From NCBI GenBank assembly GCA_037439705.1, contig JBBIVP010000079.1, positions 1 to 9,083 on the forward strand: 9,083 nt of DNA. The letters are read 5' to 3'. The stretch's first letter is position 1. Each line of letters starts with the position of its first letter. The notes below the pieces were generated by a model. The model had not been told where the DNA came from. It did no database searches and was given only the letters and a program-made list of their open reading frames with translations. Positions 1-7,620 of this stretch are shown here, piece by piece. Source of the stretch: JBBIVP01 sp037439705 [NCBI: bacterium] (GTDB lineage Bacteria > JBBIVP01). The position numbers were made by a program, and so were the translations under genes.

Positions 1-1
1 T

Positions 2-1234
2 GAGGGAACAATAAGGGAGATGTATGGGGATATCGCCATAGGACATGTTAGATACTCCACAACAGGAACATCGGATATAAAAAATGCTCAGCCATTTGTG
101 GTTGAATTTTCAAAAGGTCCTATAGCGGTTGCCCACAATGGAAACCTTGTAAATGCATACGAGATAAGAAAAGAACTGGAAGGAGACGGTTCAATTTTCC
201 AGTCAACTATGGATACCGAGGTGATAGTTCATCTCATTGCAAAATCAAGGGCGAGGAGCCTTGAGGAGTGTATATTTGAAAGTTTGATGAGAATAAAGGG
301 TGCCTTTTCACTGGTTTTCCTTTCAAAAGATATGCTCATTACTGCAAGAGACCCTTATGGATTTCGTCCACTTGTCCTCGGAAGGCTGAAAAGGAGTTAT
401 ATAATAGCATCTGAGACCTGCGCCTTTGACCTGATTGATGCTGAATATATAAGAGAAATTGAGCCAGGAGAGGTTCTTTATATAACAAAGGATTCCGTAT
501 TTTCCGAAAGACTTCCATCGCCTCCGAGAAGGGCATTTTGCATATTTGAGCATGTATATTTCTCAAGACCTGACAGCATAGTCTTCGGGAAGGGCGCGTA
601 CTCCACAAGAGTTAAGATGGGCAGGATTCTTGCAAGGGAAGCTCCTGTTGATGCAGATATAGTGATTCCTGTTCCAGATTCTGGTATGCCCGCTGCCATA
701 GGATATTCAAGAGAGTCAGGCATACCAATAGAGATGGGTTTTATAAGAAGTCATTATGTTGGCAGGACATTTATTGAACCAGAAGAATCAATAAGGCATT
801 TTGGGGTAAAATTGAAATTGAACGCACAGAGAGAAGTATTGAATGGGAAAAGGGTTGTAGTGATAGATGATTCAATCGTTCGGGGAACCACATCAAGGAA
901 GATAATAAAGATGGTGAGGGATGCTGGAGCAAGGGAGGTTCATGTCAGGATAAGTTCTCCGCCCATAATAGCACCCTGTTATTATGGGATAGACACGCCG
1001 ACAAAAAAGGAACTCATAGCTTCATCCCTTTCAGTTGAAGAAATAAGGAAATTTATCCTTGCGGATACACTATATTATCTGAGCCTGGATGGAATGGTTG
1101 AGGCTACAGGGCTAAACAGAAATGATTTTTGCCTGGCGTGTTTCACAGAAAGATATCCAGTTGAGGTTCCATCAGCCATTGAAGAATCGCAGTTGAAGTT
1201 CATATTTGAGCAGATATATGTCAGAGATAGATAA
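2..1234 (+). CDS. purF: Amidophosphoribosyltransferase PurF, 5' part missing
   Basis: PurF makes 5-phosphoribosylamine from PRPP and glutamine, the first committed step of purine synthesis, in the cytoplasm. The reading frame is open from base 2, so the true start and the catalytic N-terminal cysteine lie outside the window; the ATG at 20 is internal. About 410 residues are visible, against roughly 460-475 in the family. The glutaminase (Ntn) domain shows HVRYSTTG and HNGNL. The phosphoribosyltransferase domain has the PRPP loop [12 protein letters not shown] (about 856-893). Cysteines at 539-541 (CIFEHVYF), 977-979 (PCYYGID) and the CLAC pair at 1130-1141 match the four 4Fe-4S ligands of the Bacillus-type enzyme. 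The stop overlaps the start of pyrE. Identity is very secure; the iron-sulfur cluster is inferred from the cysteine positions. Confidence 0.97.
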   Translation, partial: EGTIREMYGDIAIGHVRYSTTGTSDIKNAQPFVVEFSKGPIAVAHNGNLVNAYEIRKELEGDGSIFQSTMDTEVIVHLIAKSRARSLEECIFESLMRIKGAFSLVFLSKDMLITARDPYGFRPLVLGRLKRSYIIASETCAFDLIDAEYIREIEPGEVLYITKDSVFSERLPSPPRRAFCIFEHVYFSRPDSIVFGKGAYSTRVKMGRILAREAPVDADIVIPVPDSGMPAAIGYSRESGIPIEMGFIRSHYVGRTFIEPEESIRHFGVKLKLNAQREVLNGKRVVVIDDSIVRGTTSRKIIKMVRDAGAREVHVRISSPPIIAPCYYGIDTPTKKELIASSLSVEEIRKFILADTLYYLSLDGMVEATGLNRNDFCLACFTERYPVEVPSAIEESQLKFIFEQIYVRDR

Positions 1235-1775
1235 TCTTAAATTACTTATTCTAACCCTTGCTTTAAAAAGAGGAGATTTTATTCTTGCATCAGGAAAGAG
1301 AAGCAATTATTACATTGACATGCGTGAGGTTACATTACATCCAGAAGGGATGTATCTCGTTGGAAAGATAATGTTTCAGATGATAGAGGAGAAAAGGAAA
1401 GGTGGTTTGCAGATTGAAGCAGTAGGAGGGGTTACACTCGGCGGTGACCCGATAGTTTCTTCAACAGCACTTATTTCATATATTGAGAGGAAGCCTGTTA
1501 TCCCGTTCATAATAAGAAAGGAACCAAAATCACATGGAACAGGTCAATGGATTGAGGGGGTAGGCAATTTAAGAAAAGGAATGGTGACGGTTATCCTTGA
1601 GGATGTGGTAACCACCGGAGGTTCATCCCTCAAGGCAGTCAAAATTTCAAGAGAGCACGGGCTTGATGTAAGAGGAGTATTTGCTCTTGTTGACAGGGAA
1701 GAAGGCGGAAGAGTGGAGATAGAAAAAGAAGGTCTATTTTTTCATCCGGTTTTCAGCATAAAGGAGCTTTTGTAG
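1218..1775 (+). CDS. pyrE: Orotate phosphoribosyltransferase
   Basis: PyrE transfers ribose-5-phosphate from PRPP to orotate, giving OMP in pyrimidine synthesis. From the ATG at 1218 it has 185 residues, a normal length. Visible motifs are [10 protein letters not shown] (about 25-34), the flexible loop [10 protein letters not shown] (100-109) with its conserved basic residues, and the PRPP-binding loop [11 protein letters not shown] (127-137). A TTG at 1206 in the same frame would add four residues, but the ATG is preferred because family proteins begin close to this point. The gene overlaps the end of purF by 17 nt, so the two are almost certainly co-transcribed; no strong Shine-Dalgarno is visible, which suggests translational coupling. 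Both enzymes consume PRPP. Identity is secure; the start is slightly uncertain. Confidence 0.95.
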   Translation: MSEIDNLKLLILTLALKRGDFILASGKRSNYYIDMREVTLHPEGMYLVGKIMFQMIEEKRKGGLQIEAVGGVTLGGDPIVSSTALISYIERKPVIPFIIRKEPKSHGTGQWIEGVGNLRKGMVTVILEDVVTTGGSSLKAVKISREHGLDVRGVFALVDREEGGRVEIEKEGLFFHPVFSIKELL

Positions 1776-1779
1776 TATT

Positions 1780-3753
1780 ATGAAAAGGACAGCAATAATG
1801 CTCTGTGTTCTCTTCTTTTCCTGCAGTGAAAAAGTGCACATAGAAATTGAAGAGGGGTGTAATCCCATTACAACCTCTGATTGCTTTCTTCCATTTCCAT
1901 CTTCTTTCTTTTTAAAAGAAGACAAAAGCACAGAGACCGGATTCAGGGTTAATTACAGTCCGTCAGTTCTTCCTGTTTCAAAGGAAGGAATTGAGATGGA
2001 TGTTATTCCATTGAATGAAGCAGATGGTTTCAGCCCAGCAAGTCAGATTCTTGTCTATTTTGAAGAAGGTGTTGACCCGTCAACTATTCCATCCATGAAG
2101 GAGATTTCAAAATCCATAGAGCCTGAAAGCGGAATTCAACTTATAGAATGGAAAACAGGTGAGAGGGTTCCTTTATTTGTTGAAATAGATGTTAATGCTA
2201 TTGGAGCTAATGGAAAGATAATCGGAAGGCAGGGTTTGATAATAAGACCTCAGGTCAGACTAAAACCAAAGACGAGATACATCGTTGTCATAATGGATAG
2301 TGTAAAGAGCAGGACAGGGGAAGAGATAAAACCGCCAAAGCCGTTCAAGGCTTTAAGGGATGGAGAAAGAACTGATAATTCAGTGATTGAATCCATCAGG
2401 GATAAATACGAAGAGATTTTTCAATTTCTATCAGAGCTCGGGATTGAAAGAAAGAGGATTTTGCTTACATTGGATTTTATAACCGCAAGCGATGAATACA
2501 TCCTTTCAAAACTTTTAAAAATGAGGGATAAAGCGTTAAGCCTTTCTGAAAATATAGATTATGAATGGGTTAGCGATGTTTATTATCCAGATGCTAACTC
2601 ATCCCCTCACCTGTCCAGACAATTGAAGGGAAAATTTAAATGTCCATGGTTTCTTGAAAAGAGGGATGGCATTGATTTTTTAAAAACCAATGAGTTAGGC
2701 GAGCCTGTTACCACTGGTTTCAGTGAGGTTGAGTTTGTAGTTCACATTCCGTTGTCAATAACGAACACAGTTCCATCAACCCATCCTGTAATGGTTTTCG
2801 GTCATGGACTTTTTGGCTCCGCTGAAGGTGAGATGATGACCATGTATCAGAGGGAACTCATTGACGATGACCTTCAGATGGTTCAAATAGGAACAAACTG
2901 GCTCGGAGCATCGGTAGAATATAGAGAGACGATGGCAGGAAAGGTTCTTTTTAACATAAATCTAATAAAGACGCTCACGGACAGAATGCTTCAGGCACAT
3001 ATCAATTTCACCATACTGACAAAACTTATAAAATTCCAATTGAAGGATGACCCAGAAATAGGAAATCTTATAAATCCCGATGAAATTTATTATTATGGAA
3101 TTTCAAATGGAGGTGTTCAGGGAGGGACATTTATGGGGATAAATCCATATATTATAAAAGGGGTTTTGAATGTCCCCGGTGCTGTATGGACGCAGATGAT
3201 ACAGAGAAATCTGATGTGGCCATTTTTAAAACTCCTTCTGGAGACAAATTATTCAGAAGACCCTCTTGAAATTCTGAAACTCCTTTCACTAATTCAAACA
3301 TATTTTGACTTCGTTGACCCGATTTCATTCGCTCCCTATGTGGTGAAGAATCCTCTCCCCGGAACACCTCCAAAAATGGTTTTGATACAGGAAGCAATCG
3401 GCGATGCTCAGGTTCCAAATTTTGCAACGGAGATGCTCGCGAGAACAATGGGTATTCCAGGATTAAAACCACTTGTTTATTCAGTCTTTGGTGTTGAAGA
3501 GGTTGAAGGACCAATTGATGGTTCTGCACTCACCCAGTGGAATCCGATGGATATGAAGAACATCCAGATTGAGGAAAAAATTCTTCCTGAATGTGGACCA
3601 TATCCACCTGAAGGAAATACTGCATTGATAAATGATAACTGCGCCCACGAGGCTATAAGAAGGCTTCCTGCATTAAGAAAACAGCTGAAGGAGTTCTTCA
3701 AATCCAATGGAAAAATCGTTCAGACCTGTGATGGTGTATGTGACCCGGAGTGA
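1780..3753 (+). CDS. Predicted lipoprotein alpha/beta hydrolase, VolA/Pla-1-like
   Basis: A 657-residue exported protein. The N-terminus has a basic start (MKR), a hydrophobic stretch and a lipobox-like LFFSC, so Cys15 may be lipidated. After it, a CNPITTSDCFLPFPSSFF segment resembles the N-terminal region of the bacterial lipase group of Vibrio VolA and the Pla-1/cef proteins; I make that link from memory of the pattern. The C-terminal half is an alpha/beta hydrolase: oxyanion-hole GHG (341-343), nucleophile elbow GISNGG (Ser442), a likely acid in GDAQVP (Asp542) and a likely catalytic His in CAHEA (His623). Cysteines 27/35, 605/621 and 650/654 could form disulfides in an exported protein. 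AAGGAG at 1761-1766 lies 13 nt before the ATG. Hydrolase class is confident; substrate (lipid or lysophospholipid) and surface location are inferred. Confidence 0.85.
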   Translation: MKRTAIMLCVLFFSCSEKVHIEIEEGCNPITTSDCFLPFPSSFFLKEDKSTETGFRVNYSPSVLPVSKEGIEMDVIPLNEADGFSPASQILVYFEEGVDPSTIPSMKEISKSIEPESGIQLIEWKTGERVPLFVEIDVNAIGANGKIIGRQGLIIRPQVRLKPKTRYIVVIMDSVKSRTGEEIKPPKPFKALRDGERTDNSVIESIRDKYEEIFQFLSELGIERKRILLTLDFITASDEYILSKLLKMRDKALSLSENIDYEWVSDVYYPDANSSPHLSRQLKGKFKCPWFLEKRDGIDFLKTNELGEPVTTGFSEVEFVVHIPLSITNTVPSTHPVMVFGHGLFGSAEGEMMTMYQRELIDDDLQMVQIGTNWLGASVEYRETMAGKVLFNINLIKTLTDRMLQAHINFTILTKLIKFQLKDDPEIGNLINPDEIYYYGISNGGVQGGTFMGINPYIIKGVLNVPGAVWTQMIQRNLMWPFLKLLLETNYSEDPLEILKLLSLIQTYFDFVDPISFAPYVVKNPLPGTPPKMVLIQEAIGDAQVPNFATEMLARTMGIPGLKPLVYSVFGVEEVEGPIDGSALTQWNPMDMKNIQIEEKILPECGPYPPEGNTALINDNCAHEAIRRLPALRKQLKEFFKSNGKIVQTCDGVCDPE

Positions 3754-3756
3754 GCG

Positions 3757-4695
3757 ATGGAAAGAGATTTGGCGATTATAGGTGCGGGACCTGCTGGATT
3801 AACCGCCGGACTTTATGCTGGGAGAGAACTTCTTGATGTTTTGATAATTGAGGAGGGAATTCCTGGTGGACAGACAAATTTGAGTCATAAAATTGAAAAC
3901 TATCCAGGATTTCCGGGAGGAATAGAAGGGATTGAACTTGCAAAAAAACTAAAGGAGAGCATTGATGACTACAAAAATGTGAGCATAGTGATGGGAAGTG
4001 TGGAAAAGGTATTAAAAATGGATAATTTTTTTGAGGTAAGGTTCGGCAAAGAAAGCGTTCTTTCAAAGGCTGTCATTGTATGTTCAGGAATAAAGCAAAA
4101 AATGCTCGGCGTCAAGGGAGAGAAGGAATTTTTTGGAAGAGGTGTATCTGTATGCGCTACATGCGATGCTTTGTTTTTCAAAAACAAAGAAGTAATAATG
4201 GTTGGCGGAGGGGATACTGCTGTTAAAGAGGCACTTTTTCTTACAAGAATTGCGTCAAAGGTTAAGGTGGTTCACAGAAGGGATGAGTTCAGGGCAGAAA
4301 GGATTCTTCAGGAAGAATTGAAGAGAAATCCAAAGATAGAGCTATGGACTAGCAGGGTAGTTGAGGAGATTGTCGGAACTTCAAGGGTTGAGGGAGTATA
4401 TGTCAGGAACCTGAAAACCAATGAAAGAGAATTTATAAAGGCAGATGGTGTCTTCATTCACATAGGGGTTATCCCGAGAACGGAATTCTTAATGGAGGTT
4501 GAGGGAATAAAGTTTGACAAAGATGGTTTTATAATCACCAACGAATATATGGAGACAGGTGTAAAAGGACTTTTTGCAGCGGGTGATGTTCGTTCAAAGA
4601 AGTTCAGGCAGGTATCCATATCTGTTGGAGAGGGGGCTGTAGCAGGGCTTTCAGCATCTGAATATGTAGAATCAATAAAAAGGGGTGAAATATGA
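3757..4695 (+). CDS. trxB: Thioredoxin-disulfide reductase
   Basis: An FAD- and pyridine-nucleotide-dependent flavoenzyme that reduces thioredoxin in the cytoplasm. Its 312 residues match the family length. In order: FAD-binding GAGPAG (9-14), PGGQ (36-39), the redox-active CATC (133-136), a second Rossmann motif GGGDTA (150-155), HRRDEFRA (173-180), whose two arginines are typical of NADPH-preferring enzymes, and the FAD-binding FAAGDV (273-278). GGAG at 3747-3750, six bases before the ATG and inside the end of the hydrolase gene, is a good ribosome site. The stop overlaps the next start as ATGA. No thioredoxin gene lies alongside, although the thioredoxin-type arsC downstream would depend on this pathway. 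Identity is secure; NADPH preference is inferred. Confidence 0.96.
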   Translation: MERDLAIIGAGPAGLTAGLYAGRELLDVLIIEEGIPGGQTNLSHKIENYPGFPGGIEGIELAKKLKESIDDYKNVSIVMGSVEKVLKMDNFFEVRFGKESVLSKAVIVCSGIKQKMLGVKGEKEFFGRGVSVCATCDALFFKNKEVIMVGGGDTAVKEALFLTRIASKVKVVHRRDEFRAERILQEELKRNPKIELWTSRVVEEIVGTSRVEGVYVRNLKTNEREFIKADGVFIHIGVIPRTEFLMEVEGIKFDKDGFIITNEYMETGVKGLFAAGDVRSKKFRQVSISVGEGAVAGLSASEYVESIKRGEI

Positions 4696-5156
4696 AGATA
4701 GAAGAAATGCTCGCAAAAACAGTCCTTTTCGCAGGACTTACCTCTGACCAGATATATCAACTGATGAAGACTGCGAAGTCAGAGGAGTTCAAGGCAGGAG
4801 AGATAATTTTCAAGGAGGGTGAAAAAGGAGACAAACTTTACATAATCCTTTCAGGAAGCGTAAGAATCAGCAAGCAGATTCCCGGAAGTGGTGAAGAGGC
4901 ACTTGCTGTTCTGAAACCCGGTGATTTTTTCGGTGAGATGGCACTCATAGATGATGTGGAGAGGTCAGCAGATGCCATTGCCAATGAGAGTTCCCGACTT
5001 TTGAGCATTGATAGAGCCTCGTTTGAATCCCTTCTTTTTCTCAACAAAGAACTTGCCTATACTATCTTGTGGAACTTTCTGAGAACCCTCTCAAAGCGAT
5101 TAAGGGAGACAAACGAAAAAATAAGAGCCCTTCTTGCGATGAAGGGAGGGTTTTAG
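4692..5156 (+). CDS. Stand-alone cyclic-nucleotide-binding (CAP_ED) domain protein
   Basis: A 154-residue protein that is essentially one cyclic-nucleotide-binding beta-roll. LYIILSGSVRI (49-59) is the typical strand-turn, and the phosphate-binding cassette FGEMALIDDVERSAD (80-94) keeps the glutamate and the Arg91-Ser92 pair that hold the ribose and phosphate, so ligand binding is plausible. The C-terminal part (about 118-150) is a basic helical stretch without a recognisable helix-turn-helix, so it is not a complete Crp/Fnr regulator. AGGGG at 4681-4685 sits six bases upstream, and the ATG overlaps the trxB stop (ATGA), giving tight coupling to the reductase. A role in regulating or partnering the reductase is inference. 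The last codons contain a terminator-like hairpin, and the stop overlaps that of the converging arsC. Confidence 0.9.
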   Translation: MKIEEMLAKTVLFAGLTSDQIYQLMKTAKSEEFKAGEIIFKEGEKGDKLYIILSGSVRISKQIPGSGEEALAVLKPGDFFGEMALIDDVERSADAIANESSRLLSIDRASFESLLFLNKELAYTILWNFLRTLSKRLRETNEKIRALLAMKGGF

Positions 5157-5160
5157 TTTT
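5113..5160. terminator. Candidate bidirectional intrinsic terminator
   Basis: A perfect 6-bp stem, CCCTTC (5128-5133) and GAAGGG (5141-5146), closes a 7-nt loop. On the + strand TTTTAGTTTT follows at 5151-5160. On the - strand a six-T tract follows (A-run at 5115-5122 on the + strand). Convergent transcripts could therefore both end here. The hairpin lies inside the last codons of the cyclic-nucleotide-binding gene. The stem is short, so termination strength is uncertain. Confidence 0.5.
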
Positions 5161-5549
5161 CAATTATTTCTTCTTTGATTTTTTCAAGAAGCATATCCCT
5201 AACCTGGCGGAGGGTTTCAATATCTCCTTTTTCTGCCGGATCAGGAATTGACCACGAAAGTCTTTTATTCGCTTTTCCAGGGAAAAACGGGCATGTTTCC
5301 TTCGGGTCTCCAGCACAAACGGTAATTACATAATCAAATTCCTCTCCTGTGAACTGGTTTAGATGTTTGCTTTTGTGATATATTTATTCCTATTTCCCTC
5401 ATAACCTCTATCGCAAGTGGATGAACCTCTTTTATTTCAATACCAGCACTAAATGCCCTGAATTTTTCTTTGAAAAGGAAATTTACAAGTCCCTCTGCCA
5501 TCTGAGACCTTGCTGAATTCTCTCTGCAAAGAAAAAGAATTTTTTTCAT
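5153..5549 (-). pseudogene. arsC: Thioredoxin-type arsenate reductase, frameshifted
   Basis: The family reduces arsenate to arsenite with electrons from thioredoxin, using a low-molecular-weight phosphatase fold. The first frame gives the CX5R loop CRENSARS (nucleophile Cys8 from the ATG), SQMAEG and the AFSAGIE strand, then runs into TGA at 5334-5336 after a non-homologous tail (PVHRRGI). The other frame continues the family: HLNQFTGEEFDYVITVC, a second cysteine (AGDPKETCPFFP) and IPDP, ending at TAA 5153-5155. The switch lies at about 5361-5376, near a CAAAAG run, and is explained by one extra base or two missing ones. Joined, it is about 131 residues with all three redox cysteines, normal for the family. 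A TTG at 5555 could add two residues. It is the last gene of the ogg-rubredoxin run. Either a real mutation or a sequencing or assembly error explains it. Confidence 0.85.
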
Positions 5550-5551
5550 TT

Positions 5552-5713
5552 TCAATCTAAGGGTTCAAAATCAGATTTAGAAGCACCGCATACAGGACAT
5601 ACCCACGAATCAGGAAGGTCTTCAAAAGGTGTTCCGGCTTTTATTCCTGCGTCTGGGTCCCCTTTTTCAGGGTCATAAACATATCCGCAGATCTGACACT
5701 TATATTTTTTCAT
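5552..5713 (-). CDS. Rubredoxin
   Basis: A 53-residue one-iron electron carrier of the cytoplasm. The two iron-binding knuckles are visible as CQICG (Cys6, Cys9) and CPVCG (Cys39, Cys42), with the family features [28 protein letters not shown] and the acidic C-terminal SDFEPLD. Length and cysteine spacing are exactly those of classical rubredoxins. AAGGAGG lies six bases before the ATG, the best ribosome site in the window. Its stop TGA nearly abuts the arsC ATG, and the gene begins 15 nt after the ogg stop, so all three are likely on one mRNA. In anaerobes rubredoxin commonly feeds electrons to superoxide reductase, rubrerythrin or oxygen reductases; the partner is not in this window. Confidence 0.97.
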   Translation of the reverse strand: MKKYKCQICGYVYDPEKGDPDAGIKAGTPFEDLPDSWVCPVCGASKSDFEPLD

Positions 5714-5719
5714 CTCGTA

Positions 5720-5726
5720 CCTCCTT
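5720..5726 (-). promoter_or_regulatory. Strong Shine-Dalgarno for rubredoxin
   Basis: On the - strand this reads AAGGAGG, six bases before the ATG at 5713. It contrasts with the upstream ogg start, which has no such site, and shows that this genome uses anti-Shine-Dalgarno pairing at internal genes. Confidence 0.85.
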
Positions 5727-5728
5727 CT

Positions 5729-6367
5729 TTATTTAAAAATCTCACCTGTTTCCTTGAACCACAAAAGCAGGTCAAGATGAGCCACCGGTATTGAGCATTT
5801 TTTGGAAAAGTTAATAAATTTTTGCTCCAGTTCAAGATATTTTTTCTTTGACAGGAATTCTGGAATTTCATCTATCACACCATATTTTTTCATATTTTTC
5901 AGAATGTGCCTGTCAAGAATAGCAATTTCTTCTCCGAGCCCTATATTTCTCAAAAAATGGCTTGCTTCCTTGTAACCCATTCCATTTACGCTTTTTACGA
6001 GAAATTCTCTGAGCTCGTGAAGAGATTTAAAAGAAGAAGGTAAATTCTTTATTTCTATCTTTCCGTTTTTTATAAAAAGTTTTCTCGCTGAAACTATATA
6101 CTCAGCCTTTTTGTTCTTAAATCTCACACCCTTCAAATATGGAAGTATATTTCTCCTTGTGCCATTCAGAAGGAGTCCAGTTTCTGAAAGTGCTTCTATT
6201 GCCTCCCAGCAGATTTTCGCCTTTGATTGGGGAGTAAGAAGGCAGAACGCGAGTTCAGCAAAAATTTTCTTTTCGTCTTTTAGGGTTTTCCTGAATTCAT
6301 CAATTTTAGATTTTATCGCAGATTTCTTTTTTCTATAAAGGTTTTTCAGTTTATTTATTTCTTCCAT
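5729..6367 (-). CDS. ogg: 8-oxoguanine DNA glycosylase/AP lyase, archaeal Ogg2 type
   Basis: A base-excision-repair enzyme that removes 8-oxoguanine and nicks the abasic site. The 212 residues match the Ogg2 family (Methanocaldococcus jannaschii type, about 207 aa) rather than MutM or eukaryotic OGG1. CLLTPQSKA (42-50) is a family signature. The helix-hairpin-helix spans SVNGMGYKEASHFLRNIG (126-143), with the Schiff-base lysine at Lys133 and the catalytic aspartate in ILDRHIL (Asp152). The protein ends LLLWFKETGEIFK; as I recall, the family's C-terminal lysine takes part in recognising the oxidised base. No iron-sulfur cysteines are present, which argues against endonuclease III. The ATG has no Shine-Dalgarno and follows a promoter-like element by only 8 nt. 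Co-transcription with rubredoxin suggests an oxidative-damage theme (inference). Confidence 0.92.
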   Translation of the reverse strand: MEEINKLKNLYRKKKSAIKSKIDEFRKTLKDEKKIFAELAFCLLTPQSKAKICWEAIEALSETGLLLNGTRRNILPYLKGVRFKNKKAEYIVSARKLFIKNGKIEIKNLPSSFKSLHELREFLVKSVNGMGYKEASHFLRNIGLGEEIAILDRHILKNMKKYGVIDEIPEFLSKKKYLELEQKFINFSKKCSIPVAHLDLLLWFKETGEIFK

Positions 6368-6375
6368 TTTCTTTT

Positions 6376-6403
6376 ATTTTATTCAGGCTCTAATTTTTTT
6401 CAA
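6376..6403 (-). promoter_or_regulatory. Promoter-like element for ogg, leaderless geometry
   Basis: On the - strand TTGAAA (6398-6403), a 16-nt spacer and TAAAAT (6376-6381) resemble a housekeeping sigma promoter. Only 8 nt separate the -10 from the ATG at 6367, so the transcript would begin at or next to the start codon. It occupies the 66-nt gap after the MFS gene, in which I see no convincing terminator. Confidence 0.5.
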
Positions 6404-6433
6404 GAGGTATTAAAAATTTAGAATTCATAAAAA

Positions 6434-7555
6434 TTATGGCATAAAGGTCATCGCAAAAATTGAGGAAATTCCCGAGACTATGAACGGCGTTGAGGAATTA
6501 ACAAACTGAATGAGGATTCCAGAAATTATTGCTCCCATAAATGCTGAAAGGGCAACTCCCGAACGTATTCCACCCCATATCCTTCCCATCCTTTCCTCTA
6601 CAAAAATTGATGATGCTACCTCCCTTGAGCCGACGAAAATAAAGGCATCTCCTGCTACATGTAAAAACCTGAAAAGGAGAACGGAAAGGAACCCTTCAGA
6701 AAAAACCATCAATATACTGCCAGTTCCTGAAAGGAAAAGCCCAAGAGAATATAATTTCCTTCCGCTTATTCCCATTTCTGAAAGCCTCCTTGTGAAAAGT
6801 CCGCAGAAGGACAGAAAAAAAATGGACAACCCCAGGACAAGTCCTATTTCTGACTCATTGAGTTTAGGAACACTCTTGAGGAAAATTGCGAGTGCACTTG
6901 TTTCAGCACCAAAATGCAGTCCGTGGAAGATGTTCACAAGCAGGAGGGAGATGAATTTCTTCTCCTTCCAGAACTTATTGTTTCCTTCATAATCTCTTTT
7001 TTCTATTCCATTTTTTTTAAAGAATTTAAACGAGAAAAAAGATGTGAAAAAAGAAATGATAGCAAGAAGGTAAAAAAATGGAGGAAATCCGGCATTTTGC
7101 GTGAGAAATCCAGCCACGATGTATCCAATTCCCATCCCTATCCCTCCAGAACCTATGTATCCGCTGAATCCCTTTTCTGATTTTTCTTCACGATAGAACA
7201 AAGTGTCAATGGAGATGTTTATGAGTGCCATGCCAATGCTTCCAGCAATATAAACTAAAATGAACCCTGTAAAATTTTTTATGAGCCCTATAAGGAAGGA
7301 GAAGATAAAGAATAAAAGAAGACCAGTTGAAAGGACAATTTTTGAAGAAAGGACATCGCATAAATAACCAGCGTATGGATAAAAAATTGCCGGGAATATG
7401 TAAACTGTTGAAGTGAGAAATCCAATCTGGCTTCCGTTTAGGGAGATGCTTTTGAGGTAGGATGGTGCAAATATAAAAATTGTATTCAGAAACCAGCTCA
7501 CAAATGCGATTAACATTTTGAGAGAAGTTTCTTTATCTCCTTTTATTCCTGCCAT
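6434..7555 (-). CDS. Major facilitator superfamily transporter
   Basis: A 373-residue inner-membrane protein with about 12 predicted membrane segments. Hydrophobic stretches run from about residue 13 to 372, broken by a charged central loop (about 178-200, KKNGIEKRDYEG) dividing two six-helix halves, as in MFS carriers. GYLCDVLSSK (63-72), between helices 2 and 3, is a degenerate form of the MFS motif A (GxLaDrxGrk). HGLHFGAE (211-218) opens the second half. The C-terminus is very short. Nothing shows the substrate; a sugar-phosphate, drug or metabolite exporter would all be possible. It probably heads the - strand group, though ogg may also have its own promoter. The ATG lacks a Shine-Dalgarno and lies 8 nt after an extended -10 sequence. 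Confidence 0.88.
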   Translation of the reverse strand: MAGIKGDKETSLKMLIAFVSWFLNTIFIFAPSYLKSISLNGSQIGFLTSTVYIFPAIFYPYAGYLCDVLSSKIVLSTGLLLFFIFSFLIGLIKNFTGFILVYIAGSIGMALINISIDTLFYREEKSEKGFSGYIGSGGIGMGIGYIVAGFLTQNAGFPPFFYLLAIISFFTSFFSFKFFKKNGIEKRDYEGNNKFWKEKKFISLLLVNIFHGLHFGAETSALAIFLKSVPKLNESEIGLVLGLSIFFLSFCGLFTRRLSEMGISGRKLYSLGLFLSGTGSILMVFSEGFLSVLLFRFLHVAGDAFIFVGSREVASSIFVEERMGRIWGGIRSGVALSAFMGAIISGILIQFVNSSTPFIVSGISSIFAMTFMP

Positions 7556-7563
7556 AATTGAAC

Positions 7564-7572
7564 TCTATAACA
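7564..7572 (-). promoter_or_regulatory. Extended -10 promoter for the MFS gene
   Basis: On the - strand this reads TGTTATAGA: a TG one base before the hexamer TATAGA, as in extended -10 promoters. The -35 region is weak (TTTAAT at a 17-nt spacing). The hexamer ends 8 nt before the ATG at 7555, again suggesting a leaderless transcript. Confidence 0.4.
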
Positions 7573-7620
7573 CAGAAAAAAAGAAAATTAAAATTCAGAA
7601 ATAAAAAACCCAAAATTTAC

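Noticed and set aside
20-22. The ATG at 20 as the start of purF.
   Set aside because: The frame is open to base 2 and the glutaminase domain is already under way, without its N-terminal cysteine, so the real start is upstream of the window.
5069-5251. A 60-codon + strand frame spanning the convergent junction.
   Set aside because: It overlaps the ends of both the cNMP gene and arsC out of frame and resembles nothing; the conserved frames on each strand explain this DNA.
5333-5355. An RF2-like programmed +1 frameshift site in arsC: AGG AGA GGA ATT TGA T on the - strand resembles the prfB site (AGG GGG TAT CTT TGA C).
   Set aside because: The +1 frame already encodes family-like residues (HLNQFTGEEF) upstream of this TGA, so the true frame change occurs about 25-40 nt earlier. 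The resemblance is probably chance.
6510-6992. A 160-codon open frame on the + strand.
   Set aside because: It lies wholly antisense to the MFS transporter, its product is low in recognisable features, and it has no ribosome site. It is a shadow of the hydrophobic gene.
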